This document shows positions 56,876 to 64,000 of a DNA stretch of 64,000 nt, in pieces. The DNA comes from Guyparkeria hydrothermalis (GTDB lineage: Bacteria > Pseudomonadota > Gammaproteobacteria > Halothiobacillales > Halothiobacillaceae), in NCBI RefSeq assembly GCF_023555375.1, contig NZ_JAJSEE010000004.1, positions 1 to 64,000 of the forward strand. Direction: 5' to 3'. The first letter of the stretch is position 1; every line of letters starts with the position of its first letter. A model generated the notes under the pieces. It had not been told where the DNA came from, did no database searches, and saw only the letters and a list, made by a program, of their open reading frames with translations. The position numbers and the translations under genes were made by a program.

Positions 56876-57141
56876 GGAAACTCTGCACGATTCGATGACG
56901 TCTCTGCGGGACCTCCAAGGGCCCAGGTGCAAGGCGCAGTCCGCCGTGAAGGGCCGTCGCCCTTTACAAGGGCTGAAACGCCGCAGATGGGCCCTTGGAG
57001 GCCCGCCCGGATGGGGCTCGCGGGTTTGCCCGCACTCGGCGTTGCCGTCCCTCGACGGGCAATGAGCCCGTCTTCGGGCCGGCGCCTTGATTGCGAACAA
57101 ACCCGCGAGCCAGAGATGCCATCGAATCGTGCAGAGTTTCC
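56876..57141. mobile_element. MITE-like element, complete copy of 266 bp
   Basis: Terminal inverted repeats of at least 22 bp, beginning GGAAACTCTGCACGA at 56876 and ending with the complement at 57141. The interior matches the 19359 copy with small indels. Flanks are TTAA (left) and TTAG (right), close to a YTAR duplication. The right flank forms the tatD stop codon. No coding content. Confidence 0.88.
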
Positions 57142-57945
57142 TTAGGAGGCGGCATTGTAGCGAAGCCGGCCCTTGAAGAGCTGCCGGACGTTTCGGTCGA
57201 TGCGTTCGCGCAGTTCGCTCTCGTTGCAACCGCGCAGGGTGGCCAGCGCGGCGAGGTTCTCGGGCAGGTAGGCGGGCAGGTTGCGTTGGCGGCGGTGCGC
57301 GTGACCGGGCTGGTTGGGCGCATCGGTCTCGAGCACCAGCGACTCGAGCGGCAGCTCTTTGACCATTCGGTGCATGCGGTGCGCGCCGGGGTGCGTGATC
57401 GCCCCGCCCACCCCGATGAAAAAGCCCTGGTCGACGAACTGCTCGGCCTGCTGGCGCGAGCCGGTAAAGCCGTGGACCACGCCGCCGGCATGACGACGCC
57501 GGCGCAGCCAGTACAGCAAGCGGTCGGCGGACTTGCGCTCGTGCAGGATCACGGGCAAATCGTGGTCGGCGGCCCAGTCGAGCTGGGCGGTGAACAGGGC
57601 GTTCTGCACCTCGGCGTCCAGACCGGCACGCTCGAAGTCGAGCCCGATCTCACCCACCGCGATCGGCGCATCGGCCGCCTCCCATTGCCGTTCCAGGCCG
57701 GCCACGGCCGCATAGACGCCCACCCGATCACTCCACCACGGGTGCGTACCGAATGCCCCCCAGGCCGACAGGCCGGCCGCCCGGGCCGTGGCCATCGCCC
57801 GGCACTGGGCCGGGAAGTCCGCCGGCGAGACACCCACCGCTACGACCCCCGTTACGCCGTGGGTCCGGGCCTGCCCCAGCACCTCGGGCAGGTCCGCGGC
57901 GAAGGCGGCCGCCTCGAGGTGGCAATGGGTATCGATCAGCTCCAC
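57142..57945 (-). CDS. TatD-family metal-dependent hydrolase
   Basis: TIM-barrel hydrolase of 267 aa: metal His pair in DTHCHLE (5-11), catalytic Glu in VGEIGLDFER, His in VILHERKS and VVHGFTGS, Asp in LETDAPNQ. Members act as 3'-5' DNases or RNases (YjjV/TatD). Full length for the family; its stop codon TAA lies in the target sequence at the MITE edge. Probably once contiguous with tcdA, which is read in the same direction. Confidence 0.93.
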   Translation of the reverse strand: MELIDTHCHLEAAAFAADLPEVLGQARTHGVTGVVAVGVSPADFPAQCRAMATARAAGLSAWGAFGTHPWWSDRVGVYAAVAGLERQWEAADAPIAVGEIGLDFERAGLDAEVQNALFTAQLDWAADHDLPVILHERKSADRLLYWLRRRRHAGGVVHGFTGSRQQAEQFVDQGFFIGVGGAITHPGAHRMHRMVKELPLESLVLETDAPNQPGHAHRRQRNLPAYLPENLAALATLRGCNESELRERIDRNVRQLFKGRLRYNAAS

Positions 57946-58148
57946 GACGGACCTCCTGCTTTCAACCGGGGCGAGATTGCCGCGACCACCGCCATCGGGC
58001 TCAAGAATGCGGCGCGACGGTCGATTCTAGAGGGTAGTGCCGAATCACGTCGGGGCGGGCGCGCCGCATCCCGGCAAACGGGTCGGCAATGCTATCGTTT
58101 ACCCAGACCAACGTGCCACTGCACGGCCAAACTCGAGGACCGCGACAC

Positions 58149-58991
58149 TTGAATCCCAGCACGCTACTCGGCATGTTCTTCGGCCTGGCCATCGTGGTCG
58201 CCGCGATCGGCCTCTCCGCCGAGGACCCGTCCAACTTCCTCAACCTGCCGGGCCTGTTGCTGGTGGTCGGCGGCACCGTGGCCGCGACCCTGGTGAGTTA
58301 TCCGCTGCACGAGGTGCTGCGCGTGTTCCGCGTGTTCGGCATCGTGCTCAAGAACGAACGCCTGTACGCCGAGCGCGACATCAACGAGCTGGTCGAGGTG
58401 GCCAAGCTCAAGTTCCAGGGCCAGATCAGCCGGGCGGACGAGAAGCTCAACCGCATCAAGAACCCGTTCCTGCGCTCGGGGATGCAAATGGTGCTCGACG
58501 GGGCCTCCTCGGAAGACCTGATCACCCTGATGCAGTGGCGCATCTCACGCATGCGGGCCCGCGAGCGGGCCGAGGCGCAGATCTTTCGCACCATGGCGAC
58601 CTTCGCCCCGGCCTTCGGCATGCTCGGCACCCTACTCGGGCTGATCAACATGCTCAGCGCCATGGATGCCGACCAATTCGGTGCCATCGGCACCAACATG
58701 GCACTCGCCCTGATCACCACGCTCTACGGCATCCTCTTGTCGAACATGCTGTTCAAGCCGATCGCGCTCAAGCTCGAACGGCGTACCGAGCAGCGCGTGA
58801 TGCTGATGAACATGATGGTCGAGGGCGTGCTCTTGATGCAGGAAGACCGCTCACCGGCCTTCATCCGCGAGACCTTGGGCTCGTTCCTCGCCCAGAGCGA
58901 GGACGAACTGCGTGACGGCGAGCCCCCCTCCAAGCGGGCCAGCGGCCGCCGCGAGAGCCCGCGCCGGCGACCGAGGCAGGCCAGCGAGTGA
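58149..58991 (+). CDS. MotA-like flagellar stator / proton channel protein
   Basis: Stator A subunit of about 280 aa with four helices (about 3-20, 32-50, 150-170, 183-203) and the family block APAFGMLGTLLGLINML. Start is probably the TTG at 58149 (NPSTLLGMFFGL as in MotA/PomA), with GAGG ten bases upstream; an ATG at 58089 is the alternative. Overlaps the MotB-like gene by 4 bp. No flagellar genes adjoin. Confidence 0.88.
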   Translation: MNPSTLLGMFFGLAIVVAAIGLSAEDPSNFLNLPGLLLVVGGTVAATLVSYPLHEVLRVFRVFGIVLKNERLYAERDINELVEVAKLKFQGQISRADEKLNRIKNPFLRSGMQMVLDGASSEDLITLMQWRISRMRARERAEAQIFRTMATFAPAFGMLGTLLGLINMLSAMDADQFGAIGTNMALALITTLYGILLSNMLFKPIALKLERRTEQRVMLMNMMVEGVLLMQEDRSPAFIRETLGSFLAQSEDELRDGEPPSKRASGRRESPRRRPRQASE

Positions 58992-59941
58992 ACGGCGTGA
59001 CCAGCGACCCCAGCGCCCACGAGATCGAGCTCCAGGAGGCACGGGTCGCCGCCGCGGCTCGCGACGGCGGACGCCCGTGGAGCGAGGGCTGGGAGCCGGA
59101 CGTCCGCCAGGTCGAGGACGACCAGAACTACTGGTTGCTGACCATGGTCGACCTGATGACCCTGCTGCTGACCCTGTTCGTGCTACTGGCCGCCTATGCC
59201 TATCAGCACAAGGCGCAGAACCCGGTCGAGCCGGGCAGTGGCGCCCAGACCGACCAGCCGGCGAACACCGATCGCCCGGCGGCGAGCGATGCCACCGGCG
59301 AGACCGATCCACCCGAGGTAGTCATCGGCGGGAACAAGCCGAACCCGGATGCCCGTACCGCCAGCGGTGATGCCCTGATCGGCGAGCGGCACGAACGCCT
59401 GTTCGCCGAGCCGGGCGATGCCGAATCCCACCAGGAAGAGCCCGAGGGTCCGGCCGGCGATGGTGACCAAACGCCGGCCGAGGAACGGGCGGAGGCCCAG
59501 GCGAGTGCGTTGGCCGGTCGATTCGCGGACATGGGCGACGATGTCGAGGTCTCGACCATCGCCGATCGCGTGCAACTGCGCGTCAAGGACAATATCCTCT
59601 TCCCCACCGGCGAGGCGGGGCTCTCCGGTCCCGGACGCGCCCTGCTCGCCCGGTTGGCCGATCGGCTCGACGGCAGCGACTATCGCATCACGGTCGAGGG
59701 GCACACCGACAACCGCCCCATCCAGACCTGGCGCTACCCGTCCAACTGGGAGCTGTCGGCGGCGCGGGCCGCGGCGGTGGTCCGCCAGCTGATCGACGCC
59801 GGTATCCGCCCGGGACGACTGCACGCCGTGGGCCTGGCGGACACCCAACCCATCGCCGGCAACGACACGGCCACCGGCCGCGCGGAAAACCGCCGCGTCG
59901 ACCTGGTACTGGAACTGCCCGCTACGGAGGACCGCCGATGA
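58988..59941 (+). CDS. MotB-like stator protein with OmpA domain
   Basis: Stator B subunit of 317 aa. Cytoplasmic N-terminus of about 48 residues, one helix with the ion-carrying Asp (D55 in TMVDLMTLLLTLFVLL), a long acidic Pro/Glu/Ala linker at about 75-180, and an OmpA-like peptidoglycan domain (EGHTDNRPIQ). GTG start at 58988. Pairs with the MotA-like protein. Conducted ion cannot be told from sequence. Confidence 0.9.
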   Translation: MNGVTSDPSAHEIELQEARVAAAARDGGRPWSEGWEPDVRQVEDDQNYWLLTMVDLMTLLLTLFVLLAAYAYQHKAQNPVEPGSGAQTDQPANTDRPAASDATGETDPPEVVIGGNKPNPDARTASGDALIGERHERLFAEPGDAESHQEEPEGPAGDGDQTPAEERAEAQASALAGRFADMGDDVEVSTIADRVQLRVKDNILFPTGEAGLSGPGRALLARLADRLDGSDYRITVEGHTDNRPIQTWRYPSNWELSAARAAAVVRQLIDAGIRPGRLHAVGLADTQPIAGNDTATGRAENRRVDLVLELPATEDRR

Positions 59942-60399
59942 ACGCTCCCCGCCCGGACCACGATGACTGGACGCTGCACCCGCGGCTCAAGGCCGACAGT
60001 TTCCCGATCATCCAGCATGGACGCCTGCAGTTTCGCCTGATCAACGACCGACGTTTCGTCTGGGTCCTGATCGTCCCGATGCACCCCGGCGCCGAGCAGC
60101 TGCACCAACTTTCCGCCGACTGGCGCGAGGAGACACTGACGGGCCTGCAGGCCCTGAGCGAGACGCTCGAGCACCTGTATGACCCCGACCGGCTCAACGT
60201 CGGCGCCATCGGCAATCTCGTCGACCAGCTCCACGTGCATTGCGTGGTCCGCCGCGCCGACGACCCGGCGTGGCCAGGCGTGGTGTGGGGCGCCGGCACG
60301 CCCGAGCCGATGGAACCGATCGAGCTGCTGGCCCGGGTCCAGCCGATCGCTGCTGGACTCGGCGATGCCCTTGCGCGACACTCTGAGCGCCCCACGTAG
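59938..60399 (+). CDS. HIT domain protein
   Basis: Small nucleotide-binding protein of 153 aa of the HIT superfamily: the signature reads QLHVHCVVR with H99 and H101, but the third His of HxHxHxx is Cys. It is closest in layout to the small HIT hydrolases of Proteobacteria, which may cleave nucleotide phosphate diesters. Overlaps the MotB-like gene by 4 bp; its relation to the stator is unknown. Confidence 0.9.
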   Translation: MNAPRPDHDDWTLHPRLKADSFPIIQHGRLQFRLINDRRFVWVLIVPMHPGAEQLHQLSADWREETLTGLQALSETLEHLYDPDRLNVGAIGNLVDQLHVHCVVRRADDPAWPGVVWGAGTPEPMEPIELLARVQPIAAGLGDALARHSERPT

Positions 60400-60465
60400 T
60401 GCGGGCCGGCCCGCCCCGGGCCGGATCAACGGAATGCGACCGAACAAGGAATCAGGACGACCCGA

Positions 60466-63042
60466 ATGCGACTGCTCCCCCTGCCGCTGCAATTTCTGAT
60501 CTTCATCCTCGCCCAGCTGGCTCTCAGCGCGGGCCTGGTGTTCTATCTGGGCAACCTCGCCCAGTCGAACGTCGAGACCTTCGCCGAGGCCAGCCGCGGT
60601 TTCGTGGAGACACACAAGTCGATCGAACAGATCCGCAACGAGTACGCGGGCATCGCGGCCAAGGTCGAGCGCGAGGTCACCGGGTTCGCGCCAGGGGCGC
60701 GCCGTGACGTCTCGGGGCTTAAGACCGAGCTCACCCAGATCGCCTCCGCGGTGCGCGGCAGTGTCGCGCTGGCCCCGCTGCGCGAGAACCACCCCGGGGC
60801 GATCAATCAGCTCGCCGACTCGATCGAGGCGCAGTCACGCAGCCTGGTCGAGGCCAACCAGAACGTCGCCTCGGCCTCCGCCGACGAGATCGCGCGCATC
60901 CAGACACGCCTGGCCGAGCAACGCGCGGCGATCATGACCGACGGCTTCGGGGGCCTGATCGACGCGGCCAACGAGGAGCTCGAGGACACCATGCAGGCCA
61001 TCCGCGGGGCCAACGCGGCGGTCACCGAGAACTACCAGCTGGTCCTGATCGTCTTCGTCGCCCTGCAGGCCCTGCTCCTGATGCTGGTGCTCTGGCTGAC
61101 CAACCGCCAGATCCGCCGGCTCGCCGACATCACCGAGCGGATCGTCGCCGGCCAGCAGGCATCCGCCGGCTCGCAACAGAAGCGTCGTGACCAGCTTGGG
61201 CGCATCGCCCGCGCGGTGCAGCAGTTCCGCAGCTCGCTGGTGAGCCTGTCCAACTCCCGCGAGCAGCTCCAGGCGATGCTCAAGAAGCACGACAAGGAGG
61301 CCATGAGCCGCCGGCGCGCCGAGGATTCGCTCGCGTTGACCGCCTCGGTGTTCGACGAGGTGCAGGAAGCGGTGCTGGTCACCGACATCCAGGGCATCGT
61401 CACCCGTGCCAACCCGGCCGCCGAGTCGTTGCTGGCGATGAGCACCACCAAGCTCGCCGAGCGGCCCCTGCTCGAGATCCTGCTCGACCAGCCCAGCCGC
61501 GTGATCGCGCCGATCTGGAAGCACGTGCTGGACAAGGGCGAGTGGCGCAGCGAGATCGAGTTCACCCGACCGGAAGACGGCAAGACCCTGATTGCGCTGG
61601 TCTCGATCCGGCTGGTGGGCGAGGCGCGCGAGAAGCGCGGCCACGTGATCGTGGTGATCAACGATCACACCGAAATCCGCGCCCGCGAGAACGAGGTGCT
61701 GGCGCTGGCCCGCCAGGACCGCGTCACCGATCGGCTCAACCGTGGCTATTTCGTCCAGCAGGTCGATACGCAGATCCAAACGCACCCGGACCAGCCTTTC
61801 GCCCTGGTCTCCCTGGGCCTGGACGGTTTCACGGCATTCAACGAGGCCCTGGGTCGGCGCTTCGGTGACCGCATCCTCCGGGTCATGGGCGACCGCCTTG
61901 CCGAGATCACCGAGCCGCGCTCCCTGCTCGCCCGCATCGACGGCGACGAATTCGCCTTCCTGGTGTTCGCCGACAAGGGCGAGGACCTCGAAGCCCGCGT
62001 CGACGAGGTCATGCGCCAGGCCCATGCCCACCTGACCCAGCGGGTCGAGCTCGCCGGCTACCGCCTCGACATCCGTGCCAGCGTCTCCTCGGCCCAGTTC
62101 CCGGCCGAGGGGCAAACCGCCGAGGAGCTGCTGCGCATCACCGACAACGGCCTCTCCCAGGCCAAGGCCGAGGGTGGCAACCGCATCATCGGTCACGCCG
62201 AGGGCCATACCCACGCCGCCCAGCGGCGCTTCGAGCTCACCCAGGCACTGGGCAAGGCGCTGGGCAACCGCGAGATGCGCGTGCACTACCAGCCGCAGGT
62301 CTCGCTCGCGAGCGGCACCCTGGTGGGCTTCGAGGCGTTGATGCGCTGGCGCTACCGCGGCGACTGGATCTCCCCGGGCGAATTCATCCCGCTGGCCGAG
62401 GAGCACAACCTGATCGGCGAGTTCACCGAGTGGGCCCTCAACAACGCCTGCCGCCGCGTGGCGGACTGGCAGCGCCAGGCCGGCCAGGAACTGACCATCT
62501 CGATCAACGTCCCGCCGCAGCTGCTGCTGCTCGACAAGGTCGACGAACGGTTGATCGAGCTCGCCAAATCGGCCGGCTTGCCGACCTCCTCGATCGTGCT
62601 CGAGATCACCGAGAGCGATTTCGGCTCTGACCCGACCCTGCTCGCCGAGCGCCTGCATCAGCTGGCGATGCACGGGTTTGCCATCGCGATCGACGACTTC
62701 GGTACCGGCCACTCCTCGCTTGCCTACCTCAACAACCTGCCGATCTCGAAGCTCAAGATCGACAAGCAGTTCGTCGACGAGATCGAGCGCAGCGAGGATG
62801 CCCGCAAGCTGCTGGAGTCGATCCTTGCGATGGCCGAGAAACTCGAGTTCGAGGTGGTCATCGAGGGGGTCGAAACCCCGCAGCAGCTCGTCGAGCTACG
62901 CAAGTTCGGCAGTCGCCTGCAGATCCAGGGCTTCGTCTTCTCGCGCCCCTTCGACGAGGACTACTGGGACGGCGAATTCATGCACGGGAATATCCCGAGC
63001 TACCCGGTCCCCGACATCCAGCCAACGCGCCAGGCCGACTGA
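60466..63042 (+). CDS. PAS-GGDEF-EAL cyclic-di-GMP signalling protein
   Basis: Membrane protein of 858 aa: helices at about 8-30 and 191-211 enclosing a periplasmic helical sensor, a HAMP-like stretch, a PAS domain from about 290, a GGDEF domain at about 405-575 and an EAL domain at about 585-835. The GGDEF motif is DGDEF and the start of the domain is RVTDRLNRGYF, so cyclase activity is doubtful. EAL motifs (GFEALMRW, DDFGTGHSSLAYL) look intact, so phosphodiesterase or c-di-GMP binding is likely. Confidence 0.92.
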   Translation: MRLLPLPLQFLIFILAQLALSAGLVFYLGNLAQSNVETFAEASRGFVETHKSIEQIRNEYAGIAAKVEREVTGFAPGARRDVSGLKTELTQIASAVRGSVALAPLRENHPGAINQLADSIEAQSRSLVEANQNVASASADEIARIQTRLAEQRAAIMTDGFGGLIDAANEELEDTMQAIRGANAAVTENYQLVLIVFVALQALLLMLVLWLTNRQIRRLADITERIVAGQQASAGSQQKRRDQLGRIARAVQQFRSSLVSLSNSREQLQAMLKKHDKEAMSRRRAEDSLALTASVFDEVQEAVLVTDIQGIVTRANPAAESLLAMSTTKLAERPLLEILLDQPSRVIAPIWKHVLDKGEWRSEIEFTRPEDGKTLIALVSIRLVGEAREKRGHVIVVINDHTEIRARENEVLALARQDRVTDRLNRGYFVQQVDTQIQTHPDQPFALVSLGLDGFTAFNEALGRRFGDRILRVMGDRLAEITEPRSLLARIDGDEFAFLVFADKGEDLEARVDEVMRQAHAHLTQRVELAGYRLDIRASVSSAQFPAEGQTAEELLRITDNGLSQAKAEGGNRIIGHAEGHTHAAQRRFELTQALGKALGNREMRVHYQPQVSLASGTLVGFEALMRWRYRGDWISPGEFIPLAEEHNLIGEFTEWALNNACRRVADWQRQAGQELTISINVPPQLLLLDKVDERLIELAKSAGLPTSSIVLEITESDFGSDPTLLAERLHQLAMHGFAIAIDDFGTGHSSLAYLNNLPISKLKIDKQFVDEIERSEDARKLLESILAMAEKLEFEVVIEGVETPQQLVELRKFGSRLQIQGFVFSRPFDEDYWDGEFMHGNIPSYPVPDIQPTRQAD

Positions 63043-63062
63043 CGGTGTACGTCCCGAGAACG

Positions 63063-63101
63063 AAAGGCCCGCTGCCGCAACACGCGACAGCGGGCCTTTT
63101 T
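63063..63101. terminator. Bidirectional terminator between EAL gene and polA
   Basis: A 12-bp stem AAAGGCCCGCTG/CAGCGGGCCTTT with a 13-base loop is followed by Ts on the plus strand and preceded by As, so it can serve both convergent genes. Confidence 0.85.
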
Positions 63102-63139
63102 GATCGATGGCGCGATCGACCCGACCGCGTGACCGAGTG

Positions 63140-64000
63140 TCAGTGCGCCTCGTCCCAGGACTCGCCGATCCCGATGCCCACCTCGAGCGGCACGCGCAGG
63201 TCGGCCGCCCGGATCATCGTGCGCTCGATCTCGTCTGCCAGCGAGGTCGCCTCGTCGGCGGGCACCTCGAAGATCAGCTCGTCGTGCACCTGGATGATCA
63301 TGCGCGCCCGCCCGGTCGTCACCACGTTCGCGTGCAGGGCGAGCATCGCCCGCTTGATGATGTCGGCCGCCGTGCCCTGCATCGGCGCGTTGATCGCCGT
63401 GCGCTCGGCGTATTGGCGGCGCTGGCCGTTGCGGCTCTTGAGCTCCGGCAGGTAGAGGCGGCGGCCGAAGACCGTCTCGACAAAGCCGCGCTCATGGGCC
63501 CGCGCCCGGGTCTCGTCCATGTAGCGCGCCACGCCCGGGTAACGGGCGAAGTAGCGATCGATGTAGTCCTGCGCCTCCGTACGCCCCACCCCGATCTGGC
63601 GCGCCAGGCCGAAGGCGGACATGCCATAGATCAGCCCGAAGTTGATCGCCTTGGCGGCACGCCGCTGCTCGTCGCTGACCTCGCCGCCGTCGGCGAACAC
63701 CTCGCGGGCGGTCGCGCGGTGGATGTCCTCGCCCTGCTCGAAGGCCTTGAGCAGGCCCTCGTCCCCCGACAGGTGCGCCATGATGCGCAGCTCGATCTGC
63801 GAGTAATCCGCCGAGACCAGCTTGTGGCCGGGCGAGGCGACGAAGGCCTTGCGAATCCGCCGCCCCTCCTCGGTGCGCACCGGGATGTTCTGCAGGTTGG
63901 GGTTCGATGACGACAGGCGCCCGGTGGCGGTCACCGCCTGGTGGAACATCGAGTGCACGCGCCCGGTGTCGGGGTCGATGCGCTCGGGCAGCCGGTCGAT
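63140..64000 (-). CDS. polA: DNA polymerase I, C-terminal part (cut by window end)
   Basis: C-terminal 287 codons of a family A polymerase. Motif A is [19 protein letters not shown], motif B is [16 protein letters not shown] with the finger-helix Lys and Tyr, and motif C is [26 protein letters not shown] precedes them. The polymerase active site is complete; the exonuclease domains lie outside the window. Functions in repair and Okazaki fragment processing. Confidence 0.97.
   Translation of the reverse strand: MDRLPERIDPDTGRVHSMFHQAVTATGRLSSSNPNLQNIPVRTEEGRRIRKAFVASPGHKLVSADYSQIELRIMAHLSGDEGLLKAFEQGEDIHRATAREVFADGGEVSDEQRRAAKAINFGLIYGMSAFGLARQIGVGRTEAQDYIDRYFARYPGVARYMDETRARAHERGFVETVFGRRLYLPELKSRNGQRRQYAERTAINAPMQGTAADIIKRAMLALHANVVTTGRARMIIQVHDELIFEVPADEATSLADEIERTMIRAADLRVPLEVGIGIGESWDEAH

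Overview
The window is a GC-rich stretch of a gammaproteobacterial chromosome. The neighbourhoods rpoE-rseABC next to nadB, truA-trpFBA-accD-folC-dedD-cvpA-purF, and yqgE-ruvX-pyrR-pyrB-pyrC' are all typical of Gammaproteobacteria. Gene style and GC content would fit a Chromatiales or Halothiobacillaceae-like organism, but that narrower placement is inference. No rRNA, CRISPR array, prophage or transposase gene is seen. The only mobile DNA is a set of small non-coding MITE-like elements.

Layout. 1-65: cut end of a MITE. 133-3051 (minus): sigma-E with its anti-sigma cascade. 3322-5931: nadB, pal and a tRNA-Ser(UGA). 6076-23822: an aryl-polyene / xanthomonadin-type pigment cluster in three transcription units. 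The first unit (plus, 6076-14940) encodes two acyl carrier proteins, a ketosynthase, a COG4648 membrane protein, an acyl-CoA/ACP ligase, two hotdog dehydratases, an LpxL-like acyltransferase, a LolA-like carrier and an MMPL exporter. The second (minus, 14981-19326) encodes a polysaccharide deacetylase, a ketoreductase, a cysteine-less ketosynthase partner, an intact ketosynthase and a PAP2 protein. The third (plus, 19882-23822) encodes a flavin halogenase-like protein, a XanB2-type chorismatase, a PlsC-like acyltransferase and a family 2 glycosyltransferase. A MITE lies between the second and third units.

23851-25414: a DUF4197 protein and a PaiB-like flavoprotein. 25419-37049 (minus): ilvD, an L,D-transpeptidase, purF, cvpA, dedD, folC, accD, trpA, trpB, trpF and truA. 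37266-43553: a promoter with an AT-rich palindrome, then a TolC / adaptor / RND efflux operon. 43655-48053: a double-cupin protein and, on the minus strand, an MCE lipid-transport set (lipoprotein, MCE protein, ATPase, STAS-permease). 48124-48285: a small palindromic MITE with a CTAG duplication. 48554-53607: rluB, then yqgE, ruvX, pyrR, pyrB and a dihydroorotase-like pyrC' lacking the metal-binding His pair. 53656-57945 (minus): a chemoreceptor, tcdA, a MITE and tatD. 58149-63042: a MotA/MotB-like stator pair, a HIT protein and a PAS-GGDEF-EAL protein. 63140-64000: the 3' part of polA, cut by the window edge.

How the main cluster is likely to work (inference from families): the XanB2-type enzyme makes hydroxybenzoate from chorismate, the ligase loads it on a carrier protein, and the ketosynthases, ketoreductase and dehydratases extend it to a conjugated polyene. 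The halogenase-like flavoprotein may halogenate it. Acyltransferases and the glycosyltransferase attach it to a lipid or sugar, and the LolA-like and MMPL proteins move it to the outer membrane.
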